DNA of 9,686 nucleotides from DATAPE01 sp036265345 (lineage in GTDB: Bacteria; Actinomycetota; CADDZG01; WHSQ01): assembly GCA_036265345.1 (NCBI GenBank), contig DATAPE010000133.1, positions 1 through 9,686 of the forward strand. The letters are read 5' to 3'. The translations under genes were made by a program, and so were the position numbers. This document shows positions 1 through 5,902 of the stretch, piece after piece. The notes under the pieces are model-generated. The model ran no database searches. It was given only the letters and a program-made list of their open reading frames with translations, and was not told the DNA's origin. The first letter of the stretch is position 1. Every line of letters begins with the position of its first letter.

Positions 1-1
1 G

Positions 2-973
2 TTCGCGGTCGCGGGCCTGGTGGCGAGTTTGGTGGTGAGCACCGCGATCGGCGCGCTGGCGGGGGCCTGGTATTACCGAAAGATCCTGACCGATGACGAG
101 AGGGCGGCGAAGCCGCGCCCACAACCCGCCAGGATGGTGCGGTTCGCTCTGCCGCAACTCGGCGCGTCGTTGCTGGGCATCCAGTCCCTCGGCCTCGGCA
201 TCATCATCCTGGGCATACGCTCGACAAACCTGCAAGTTGCGTTCTTCGGAGTTGCTCTAGCCCTCCAGGGGCCGGCGGGCATCTTCCTCTCCGGCATCGT
301 GAACATCTGGGCCCCAGTCGTCTCCGACCTCTACGAGAAGCGCGATCTGACAACGCTGGATTCGCTGTACAAGACGATCACGCGCTGGGTCGGTACCTTC
401 TCCTTCCCGATCTACGCCGCGTTGATCGTGGAACCGGACGTCTTCGTGAAGCTGTTCGGCGGCTCGAAGTACGCGGGCACCGACGCACCGGCCGTGGTGG
501 CGATCCTGGCCGCCGGCAATATCTTCTATTCGGGTACCGGCCCCACCGGGTACGTGCTCTCGATGACCGGCCGCCCGGGAGTGAACTTCGTGAACTCGCT
601 CGTCGCCGCAGGCGCTTATCTGGCGATCGGCCTCGCGGTGGTCCCTCAGCACGGAGCGATCGGGATGGCCGTGGTCGACGCTGTCGTCACCACACTTGTG
701 AACCTGGCCAGGGTCCTCGAGGCGAAGCTTCTGGTAGGTGTACAACCGTTCGGCCGGTCGTTCCTCAAACCGGTGATGGCGACCGCGGCGGGCGCCGGGG
801 TGCTCGTTGCATGGCGCGCGGTCACGGGCCGCGGCACTCTCATCGAGCTTGCCGGTCTGGCGCTTGCGGGAGCCGTCTACGTTGGAGCTCTGCTGCTGTT
901 CGGTCTCGATGACGAGGAGCGATTCGTGTGGGATCGCCTCCGAGCACGCGCGCTCAAGAGAGCCGGGCGGTGA
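2..973 (+). CDS. Wzx/MATE-like polysaccharide flippase, 3' part (5' end outside window)
   Basis: The reading frame is open to the left edge, so the start is missing; 323 residues are visible. They form a strongly hydrophobic protein with about eight or nine likely membrane segments, roughly at visible residues 2-22, 51-71, 78-98, 130-143, 163-177, 196-213, 219-236, 258-271 and 281-300. A polar loop at about 108-125 and the C-terminal half resemble the polysaccharide-biosynthesis C-terminal domain of Wzx/MurJ-type exporters. Known members (usually 400-500 residues) flip undecaprenyl-diphosphate-linked oligosaccharides across the inner membrane; that role here is inferred from fold and neighbours. 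The protein ends in a basic tail rich in Arg and Lys. The stop TGA overlaps the GTG start of the next gene by four bases, so the two are probably translationally coupled. I cannot tell Wzx from a MurJ-like paralogue from this fragment, but the locus favours a glycan flippase. Confidence 0.82.
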   Translation, partial: FAVAGLVASLVVSTAIGALAGAWYYRKILTDDERAAKPRPQPARMVRFALPQLGASLLGIQSLGLGIIILGIRSTNLQVAFFGVALALQGPAGIFLSGIVNIWAPVVSDLYEKRDLTTLDSLYKTITRWVGTFSFPIYAALIVEPDVFVKLFGGSKYAGTDAPAVVAILAAGNIFYSGTGPTGYVLSMTGRPGVNFVNSLVAAGAYLAIGLAVVPQHGAIGMAVVDAVVTTLVNLARVLEAKLLVGVQPFGRSFLKPVMATAAGAGVLVAWRAVTGRGTLIELAGLALAGAVYVGALLLFGLDDEERFVWDRLRARALKRAGR

Positions 974-1911
974 GCACCAGGCAGCTTCGCAAGAGCCTTC
1001 GCACCGACTTCGACCCCTCGCTTCGCCTGCGCGCGCGCCGGGCGGCCTTCCGGTTGCGGCAGCTTTCGCATCTGCCGGGCTTGCTCGCGGGCGGAGATCT
1101 CGAACGACCGATCTTCATCATCGGGGCGCCGCGCTCCGGTACATCGCTGCTGTATTCGATCTTGCGAGCATCGAGCCTCGTCGCCAACTGGCCGGGCGAA
1201 GCGCACGAAGTGTGGGAGGCGGATTATCACCCTGCAATGCGCGGGTGGGAGTCCAACGAACTGGGGGCCGGTGACGTCACCGCGGCGGCAGCAGCTCGGA
1301 TCCGGCGCCGCTTCTTCCTGGCGGTGGGAGGAAAACGGCGCCTCCTCGACAAGACACCCAGGAACTCGCTGCGCGTCCCCTTCGTTGAAGCGTTGTTTCC
1401 GGACGCGTCGTATCTCTTTCTCAAGCGTGACGGCCGGGACAACGTGAATTCGCTGATCAACGCGTGGCGTACCCCGCGCTACCGCACGTACCGCTTGCCG
1501 GAGCCGCATTCGATACCTGGTGTCGATCCACAGTGGTGGAAATTCGTGCTCTATCCGGGCTGGCGGCAGGACGCGGCCGGGCCCCTGGAGCTCGTATGCG
1601 CCAAGCAATGGGTGGCCTCGAACCGCGGCGCGATGGAAGCTTCGGGGGCCATCATCAAGGACCGCTGGATCGAGGTGCGTTACGAGGACCTCGTAGACCA
1701 CCCCGAGTCCGAGATCGCTCGAGTGCTCGACGCGCTGGGACTGCCCTACGAAGACAAGGTCCGGGAGAGAGCCGCGGCGATACGGTCCACGCCGATCAAC
1801 GTGGTGACCGCGCCGGAGCCAGGTAAGTGGCGCCGGGAGAACCCGCACGAGATCGACTCGGTACTGTGGCTGATCGAGCCGACGATGAGAGAGCTGGGGT
1901 ACGAGGTCTAG
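970..1911 (+). CDS. PAPS-dependent sulfotransferase, first copy (Sulfotransfer_3-like)
   Basis: This 313-residue protein should transfer sulfate from 3'-phosphoadenylyl sulfate to an acceptor, probably a glycan or glycolipid in the cytoplasm before export. The 5'-phosphosulfate loop GAPRSGTS is at residues 52-59. The 3'-phosphate-binding motif RDGRDNVNS is at 153-161, and DKTPRNS lies between them at about 127-133. The C-terminus (KWRREN, then ELGYEV) has the usual Trp-Arg substrate-loop and end signature of bacterial family-3 sulfotransferases. The GTG at 970 is chosen because it overlaps the flippase stop as GTGA, the junction type used throughout this locus; the upstream GTG at 928 would lie deep inside the flippase gene. 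There is no signal peptide or membrane segment, so a cytosolic enzyme is expected. The acceptor cannot be read from sequence. The class is secure; the substrate is unknown. Confidence 0.9.
   Translation: MSTRQLRKSLRTDFDPSLRLRARRAAFRLRQLSHLPGLLAGGDLERPIFIIGAPRSGTSLLYSILRASSLVANWPGEAHEVWEADYHPAMRGWESNELGAGDVTAAAAARIRRRFFLAVGGKRRLLDKTPRNSLRVPFVEALFPDASYLFLKRDGRDNVNSLINAWRTPRYRTYRLPEPHSIPGVDPQWWKFVLYPGWRQDAAGPLELVCAKQWVASNRGAMEASGAIIKDRWIEVRYEDLVDHPESEIARVLDALGLPYEDKVRERAAAIRSTPINVVTAPEPGKWRRENPHEIDSVLWLIEPTMRELGYEV
1903..1907 (+). promoter_or_regulatory. Shine-Dalgarno GAGGT that fixes the start of the YjbQ-like gene
   Basis: GAGGT lies inside the last codons of the sulfotransferase gene and ends six bases before the ATG at 1914. 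It supports that ATG over the upstream in-frame ATG at 1827, which would sit well inside the sulfotransferase. This is the only same-strand junction in the window without a four-base stop/start overlap, and it is the one with the clearest ribosome-binding site. Confidence 0.6.
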
Positions 1912-1913
1912 AG

Positions 1914-2312
1914 ATGAGGTCCACGGAGATCGAGCTGGACACTGCGAGCGCCCACTTCGTGGACCTCACCGACCGCTTGGTGCGGTTTGTGGAGCAGGAC
2001 GATGACGGCTTGCTTAACGTTTTCGTACCGCACGCGACCGCCGGCCTGGCCGTGATGGAGGCGGGGTCGGGGTCGGAAGCCGATCTCGAGGAGACACTCG
2101 GCCGGCTGCTGCCGCGGGACGACCGCTGGGTGCACCGCCACGGCTCCCACGGTCACGGCGCCGACCATGTTCTGCCTGCGATCGTGGCGCCGTCGATCAC
2201 GATCCCCGTGACGAGGGGGAGGCTCGCGCTGGGAACCTGGCAGAGCGTCGTACTGGTCGACCTGAACCCCGACAATCCGCATCGGAGGGTGCGATTGTCG
2301 TTCCTAGGGTGA
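1914..2312 (+). CDS. YjbQ / UPF0047 family protein
   Basis: This 132-residue protein matches the YjbQ/UPF0047 family along its length. It has VPHATAGLAVME at residues 38-49, a His-rich stretch with H74, H76, H79, H81 and H85, the signature GRLALGTWQS at 102-111, and a closing NPHRRVRLSFLG. E. coli YjbQ has HTTASLTINE at the first motif. Here the Asn-Glu pair is replaced by Met-Glu followed by AGSGSE, a form I associate with actinobacterial members. Family members have been linked to a secondary thiamine-phosphate-synthase activity, but the physiological role is not settled. The gene starts two bases after the sulfotransferase stop and has a good ribosome-binding site, so it is the last gene of the plus-strand operon. 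Why it sits in a glycan locus is unclear. Its final three codons are shared, antisense and in register, with the end of the convergent sulfotransferase gene. Confidence 0.88.
   Translation: MRSTEIELDTASAHFVDLTDRLVRFVEQDDDGLLNVFVPHATAGLAVMEAGSGSEADLEETLGRLLPRDDRWVHRHGSHGHGADHVLPAIVAPSITIPVTRGRLALGTWQSVVLVDLNPDNPHRRVRLSFLG
2304..2312. other. Codon-aligned tail-to-tail gene overlap
   Basis: The nine bases CTAGGGTGA read Leu-Gly-stop (TGA) on the plus strand and Ser-Pro-stop (TAG) on the minus strand, with codon boundaries coinciding. Two convergent operons therefore end inside each other. No intrinsic terminator (stem plus T-run) is visible within about 60 bases on either side, so each transcript should run into the other gene or end by Rho. 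Confidence 0.85.
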
Positions 2313-3254
2313 TGGACGCGAGCTCTGTTTGCCGGTCACTTTCGCGATGATCCGCCGGCTTCTCGAAGCGAAGCGGCCGATAGGTATCCCGCGGCCCCCG
2401 AGGTACGCCTCCGTGCGAGCCACGAGGCCCGGGCTCGGGTAGAGACGGGGATAGCCGAGCTCGGACAGGACGCCGCCTGCAACGGCTTCGAACATCTCGA
2501 CGTGGCGGGCGGGCATCGTCCTCCGCCACTCCCTCACTCCCATCTTGGGTTTGTCCGTGACGTGCGGGTTGTAAGCGGCAGCGCGCGAGAGCACGTAGTC
2601 CTCGTCGGGACCGGCGCCATGGAGCATCACGGGTTCGAAGGCGACCCCGAGAAACCTGCACAGCTCTTTCAGCTCGCGTTCGGGATCCTCGACCAGCTTC
2701 TCGTAGCGGACTTCGGTGTAACGCTCCGGCCCCATCGCGCGGCCCTCACGCATACCTGCCGACACTCTCTTGGCCCACAGATGCGCCGACCTGGAGACCG
2801 TTTTCGGTCCGAAGGAAACGTCTGCATAGGACAGAGCCACGTCTCTTCCATCGCGTACGAGGTGGATGAAGCGCGCCGTGGGAAAGAGCGACGCGAGGAA
2901 GGGGATGTGCTCGACGTAGCGAGGGGTCTTGTCTCCCCACATGTCCTTGCCCTTGGAGCGTGCGTACGCGCGGTAGGTAGCAGCGATCGCGTCGTGGTAG
3001 CTGAGCCACCGCCGGTCTCCAATCTCCGCGCGTACTGCTTCGATCGATAGATCCCACGCCGCGAACCGCTCGTGCGCAGCCAGCCTTCTCAGGAAGCCTT
3101 CGGATTCGACTTCATTGGATCCTTCCCACAGCTCGGTGATGAAGCGCGACTCGGGCGGCACCGCGATGCGCGGGTGGCGGTTGAGGATGAGGCGCAGCAT
3201 CGTGGTTCCCGAACGTGCAGAGGCCACTATGAAGAAGGGGGCCGTGTCCGTCAT
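2304..3254 (-). CDS. PAPS-dependent sulfotransferase, second copy (Sulfotransfer_3-like)
   Basis: This 316-residue cytosolic sulfotransferase is the third gene of the minus-strand operon. The PAPS 5'-phosphosulfate loop ASARSGTT is at residues 11-18, directly after the N-terminal strand. WGDKTPRY is at about 106-113 and the 3'-phosphate motif RDGRDVALS at 134-142. VRYEKLVEDPE at about 182-192 and REWRRTM at about 241-247 are typical of bacterial family-3 sulfotransferases. The ATG at 3254 overlaps the upstream TGA as ATGA; the longer frame, up to 3500, would lie inside the neighbouring gene and encodes an Arg/Pro-rich shadow sequence. It differs clearly from the plus-strand sulfotransferase: there is no N-terminal extension before the P-loop, and the middle and C-terminus differ, so it is unlikely to be a recent duplicate and may sulfate another position or acceptor. 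The substrate is unknown. Confidence 0.9.
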   Translation of the reverse strand: MTDTAPFFIVASARSGTTMLRLILNRHPRIAVPPESRFITELWEGSNEVESEGFLRRLAAHERFAAWDLSIEAVRAEIGDRRWLSYHDAIAATYRAYARSKGKDMWGDKTPRYVEHIPFLASLFPTARFIHLVRDGRDVALSYADVSFGPKTVSRSAHLWAKRVSAGMREGRAMGPERYTEVRYEKLVEDPERELKELCRFLGVAFEPVMLHGAGPDEDYVLSRAAAYNPHVTDKPKMGVREWRRTMPARHVEMFEAVAGGVLSELGYPRLYPSPGLVARTEAYLGGRGIPIGRFASRSRRIIAKVTGKQSSRPSP

Positions 3255-4504
3255 AGGTAGCCGAGGTCGCGCAGGTGCTGCTCGACGACCGCCTCCTCTT
3301 CGGTGGTCATCCCGGAGCCTGCCGTTTCGTCGTGGCCGGGCGCGCGCTCGGAGGCCGCTATCCGTCCCACGAACGCCTCCAGTCGCGCGGCGATCTCCGG
3401 GTGGTTCGCGTACCGGTTGCGTTTCTCGTCCGGTGGAGCTCCGCCGTTCAGCCGGTAGAGCGAGGGCCGGCCACCTTCTGCGGGCTTCAGCAGCTTCCAT
3501 TCGGGGGTTCGCGCTCCGACGATCCGCTTGCCGCCCAGCTTGACGCCAACCGCCTCCATGTAGGCGGGCTCCTCTGGGAGTGATGAGCCCTCGATCAGAG
3601 GGCGAAGGGAGCGCCCGTCGATACCTCCGGGAGCCGCGAGACCGCAGAGGTCGGCGAACGTGGGCAGCAGGTCGACGTGGCGAACCTGGTCGCCGACCCG
3701 CGCCGTGCCCACCCCTGGTCCGGACAGGATCAGGGGAACCCGCACGAGTTGCTCAAAGAGGCCAAACCCATGGCCTATCTCCAGGGCGGCAAAGCGGTCG
3801 TCCAGGGCCGCCGACCACTTGGAGACCTTGAGGGTGCGCCGCGCTTTCCGGGCCACGCGCAGCATCTGGAGGGCTCGGTCGGAGTCCGGGTAGTCCTCCC
3901 CGTGGTCGCCGGTGATCGCCACGATGGTGTTGTCGCCGGCGGCTTCGAAGACGGGGCCGAGCCAGTCGTCGGTCGCCGACACCGCCGCTTCGTAGCCGGC
4001 GCGGTCCTTGCGTTTCTCGAAAGTTGGGGGCGACCGGTACGGGCGGTGCACCTCCCAGATGTGCAGCAGCATGAACCACGGCTCGGTGAACCCGTGCATC
4101 TTCGCGATGACATCGTCTCGCCAGTTGAAGAACGGAACCCTGTAAGCCTGTCGGTGGTGGGCTTCGGCGAAGCCGCGCAGCACGCCCGTCTGGGGGAGCA
4201 AGGGCCCCGTGACTTCCGCGACGGTGTGATAGCCGGCCCCCGCGAACAACTCCGCCATCGTGGTGAGCGAAGGCGTGAGCGAATAGCCCTGCAAGCCGCG
4301 CACGCCGTGCTTGGGGGGATAGCAACCGGTGAGGATCGACGAGAACGATGGCGTGGTCGTGGTGGTGGTGCAGACGCACTGCGTGAAGGCGGCCCCCTTC
4401 GCCGCAAAGGAATCGAAGTTCGGCGTCGAGACGCGATCACCGAATACCGCATCGGCTCGCAGCGAGTCGATCGCCAGGAAGAACAGGTTGGGGCGTCCGC
4501 TCAC
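3251..4504 (-). CDS. Sulfatase-fold AlkP-superfamily enzyme with Thr nucleophile
   Basis: The 417-residue protein has the sulfatase layout of the alkaline phosphatase superfamily. It has an N-terminal strand with metal ligand D13, the nucleophile elbow followed by SILTGCYPPKHGV, IWEVHRPY at about 149-156, TGDHGEDY with D200 and H201, GHGFGLFEQ with H245, and VPLILSGPGV. It ends in LRDLGYL, common in such proteins. The sulfatase signature C/S-x-P-S-R reads T-T-P-S-F here: T50 replaces the cysteine or serine that becomes formylglycine, and Phe replaces Arg. Classical formylglycine sulfatase activity is therefore unlikely; threonine is the nucleophile in phosphodiesterase and phosphotransferase branches. 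No signal peptide is seen, suggesting a cytosolic enzyme. The GTG at 4504 overlaps the upstream TGA as GTGA and lies 10 bases after GAGGAAG; the GTG at 4513 is only one base from that motif. The natural substrate is unknown. Confidence 0.85.
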   Translation of the reverse strand: MSGRPNLFFLAIDSLRADAVFGDRVSTPNFDSFAAKGAAFTQCVCTTTTTTPSFSSILTGCYPPKHGVRGLQGYSLTPSLTTMAELFAGAGYHTVAEVTGPLLPQTGVLRGFAEAHHRQAYRVPFFNWRDDVIAKMHGFTEPWFMLLHIWEVHRPYRSPPTFEKRKDRAGYEAAVSATDDWLGPVFEAAGDNTIVAITGDHGEDYPDSDRALQMLRVARKARRTLKVSKWSAALDDRFAALEIGHGFGLFEQLVRVPLILSGPGVGTARVGDQVRHVDLLPTFADLCGLAAPGGIDGRSLRPLIEGSSLPEEPAYMEAVGVKLGGKRIVGARTPEWKLLKPAEGGRPSLYRLNGGAPPDEKRNRYANHPEIAARLEAFVGRIAASERAPGHDETAGSGMTTEEEAVVEQHLRDLGYL

Positions 4505-5850
4505 GGCGTCCACACTTCCTCAGGGGTCTTCTCGACGATCAGCCGGGCCGCGTCCAACCCCATCTTCACGGCGTGATCCATGTTGCCGATCTCGTACTGC
4601 CACGAGCCGAACCGACCCCGCGACAGGATGTTCTGGTCCATCAGCCACGGCTGGATGACGCCTAGAGCGTCGTCGCGCTTCAAGGTCGGCACGGGGTAGG
4701 CGTACTCGCTGTCGATCACGTGCATGGACACGACCGAAGGCTCCCCTTCGACGACGCCTGCCGCTCGTAGACCCGCCTCAACCCTCTCTTCGAGGCCCTC
4801 TCGCGGCTCGGGTTTGTAAGGCGAGTACGAGATCTCGGTCATGTATGCACAGTAGCGAGAGGTGTCCGCGTCGGGCACATTCGCCGCGGAGTACTTGGCG
4901 AAGTTCGTGGCGCGGTAGAAAGGTGTGTTGTCCTGCGGGAAATAGAGCCACGATTTGTCGTCTTTCAGGGGCGTTTCGTAGCCGATCCCGACGATGAACG
5001 CGCCGTTGTGCTCGAGATCGTCCGCGGCTGCTCGCACGGAGGCCGGGGGCTTTGCGAGGCTCTTGACCAGGACGTCCAGAGGCATGGTCGAGACCAGGTA
5101 GTCGTAGCTCTCCTGCGTCCCGTCGGTGAAGGTGACGGTGCGCGCTTCGGGATCGACCTCGGCGACCGCGCGGTTGAACATGATGCGGCCCCCGAGCCGC
5201 TGGGCGACGCGGCGGTAGATCTCGCCGGTCCCGCCGTATGCGGGGAACATGAAAGTGTTGTTAGGCCCCCACGCCACATCGTCGTCTCCGAAGATCACGG
5301 TTCGCAGAGCACCCTTGTAATCGACGACGCTGACCCGTTCGCCGATCCAGTGCGACTGCATGCGTTCGGCAGGAGTCGCCCATACCTTGAAGTTGTACGG
5401 GCGCATGAAGTGCTTCGTGATTCCGGTGCCGAAGGTTGCTTCCATCCAAGTGCCAAAATCGGAAGACGGGTTCCCGCCGGGAGCCTCGATCAACCCGACC
5501 AGGCATTCGAAGGCGGGTTCCGGGGGGAGATGGCGCAGGTTGTTCTGGAACGGGTAGGGGACCCACCTGTCGTCGAAGCGGATATAGGAGGAGCGTTCGT
5601 GGAAGAAGACCTCGTCGCCCATCACTTCCTCCAGGAGACGGTCGAACTCCTGGTAATGACTGAACACGACGTGGCCGCCCTCGTCCCAGGTGAATCCCTG
5701 CGGATCGAGGTGTGAGGCCGCGTGTCCCCCGGGGTGGCTCGACCGCTCGCAGAGAACCCAGTTCTCGTGTCCAAGCCTGGCAAGCTCGCGGGCGCACCCC
5801 AGTCCGCAGGGCCCGGCACCGATGATGACGATACGTGGGGGGCTGTCCAT
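4501..5850 (-). CDS. glf: Eukaryotic-type UDP-galactopyranose mutase
   Basis: This 449-residue flavoprotein should interconvert UDP-galactopyranose and UDP-galactofuranose with reduced FAD, supplying the galactofuranose donor. The FAD motif GAGPCG is at residues 11-16. From memory the sequence tracks Aspergillus fumigatus UGM closely: GGHVVFSHY (58-66), WVPYPFQNN (96-104), FMRPYNFKVWA (148-158), GERV (170-173), WGPNNTF (194-200), WLYFPQDN (301-308), PFYRAT (310-315) and SRGRFGSWQYE (410-420). Residues known as key in the fungal enzyme appear kept: H60 (fungal H63), F63, Y99, F101, W157, R172 (R182), N197, W301, Y303, R313 (R327), R413 (R447) and Y419 (Y453). Bacterial Glf proteins lack most of these blocks. 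The ATG at 5850 opens the minus operon; the in-frame extension to 6030 would run under the divergent gene. A related FAD oxidoreductase with another substrate is the alternative, but the conserved active site argues for UGM. Confidence 0.88.
   Translation of the reverse strand: MDSPPRIVIIGAGPCGLGCARELARLGHENWVLCERSSHPGGHAASHLDPQGFTWDEGGHVVFSHYQEFDRLLEEVMGDEVFFHERSSYIRFDDRWVPYPFQNNLRHLPPEPAFECLVGLIEAPGGNPSSDFGTWMEATFGTGITKHFMRPYNFKVWATPAERMQSHWIGERVSVVDYKGALRTVIFGDDDVAWGPNNTFMFPAYGGTGEIYRRVAQRLGGRIMFNRAVAEVDPEARTVTFTDGTQESYDYLVSTMPLDVLVKSLAKPPASVRAAADDLEHNGAFIVGIGYETPLKDDKSWLYFPQDNTPFYRATNFAKYSAANVPDADTSRYCAYMTEISYSPYKPEPREGLEERVEAGLRAAGVVEGEPSVVSMHVIDSEYAYPVPTLKRDDALGVIQPWLMDQNILSRGRFGSWQYEIGNMDHAVKMGLDAARLIVEKTPEEVWTP
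4515..4521 (-). promoter_or_regulatory. Shine-Dalgarno GAGGAAG deciding the start of the AlkP gene
   Basis: On the minus strand GAGGAAG occupies 4521-4515, inside the 3' end of the mutase gene. It leaves a one-base spacer to the GTG at 4513, too short for initiation, and ten bases to the GTG at 4504, which is acceptable. This is the reason for choosing 4504. Confidence 0.5.
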
Positions 5851-5902
5851 GAGGGCGCTCACTCTAAACGGGGCAGTTTTGCTTCCCTGGCATACTGCCG
5901 CC
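5851..5902. promoter_or_regulatory. Divergent promoter region between the two operons
   Basis: These 52 bases are the only clear non-coding gap in the window and must hold the start signals for both divergent operons, unless one promoter lies inside the opposite gene. On the minus strand TAGAGT (5866-5861) is a -10-like hexamer ten bases before the ATG at 5850. On the plus strand CATACT (5891-5896) matches four of six bases of TATAAT and lies six bases before the GTG at 5903. Neither has a convincing -35 box, and neither start has a strong Shine-Dalgarno. If the hexamers are real, both mRNAs would be leaderless or nearly so, which is common in actinobacteria. This reading is speculative. Confidence 0.35.
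5872..5899. repeat. Inverted repeat GGCAGT-N16-ACTGCC, possible operator
   Basis: The arms at 5872-5877 and 5894-5899 are perfect reverse complements. Their start-to-start distance is 22 bases, about two helical turns, as expected for a dimeric regulator. The right arm overlaps the -10-like CATACT of the plus operon. Arms of six bases in a gap this short arise by chance perhaps one time in five, so the call is weak. Confidence 0.25.

Noticed and set aside
877..1848. A 323-codon open frame on the minus strand
   Set aside because: It is antisense to the first sulfotransferase, which has intact PAPS motifs; the antisense product is low-complexity and Arg-rich.
2331..2359. GCCGG-N19-CCGGC as a transcription terminator
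   Set aside because: Arms of five bases with a 19-base loop and no T-run on either strand; it lies in coding sequence and is expected by chance at this GC content.
3255..3500. An 82-residue N-terminal extension of the second sulfotransferase
   Set aside because: It lies inside the neighbouring AlkP gene in another frame and encodes an Arg/Pro-rich sequence. The ATG at 3254 with ATGA overlap places the P-loop at the usual distance from the start.
3251..4504. Classical formylglycine arylsulfatase
   Set aside because: The fold fits but the key Cys/Ser and Arg of the maturation motif are Thr and Phe.
3677..4576. A 299-codon open frame on the plus strand
   Set aside because: It runs antisense through the sulfatase-fold AlkP gene and into the mutase gene. 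The minus-strand proteins have clear family motifs; this frame does not.
4501..5850. Prokaryotic-type Glf or protoporphyrinogen oxidase
   Set aside because: The conserved blocks follow the fungal UGM pattern in order and spacing, which neither alternative shares.
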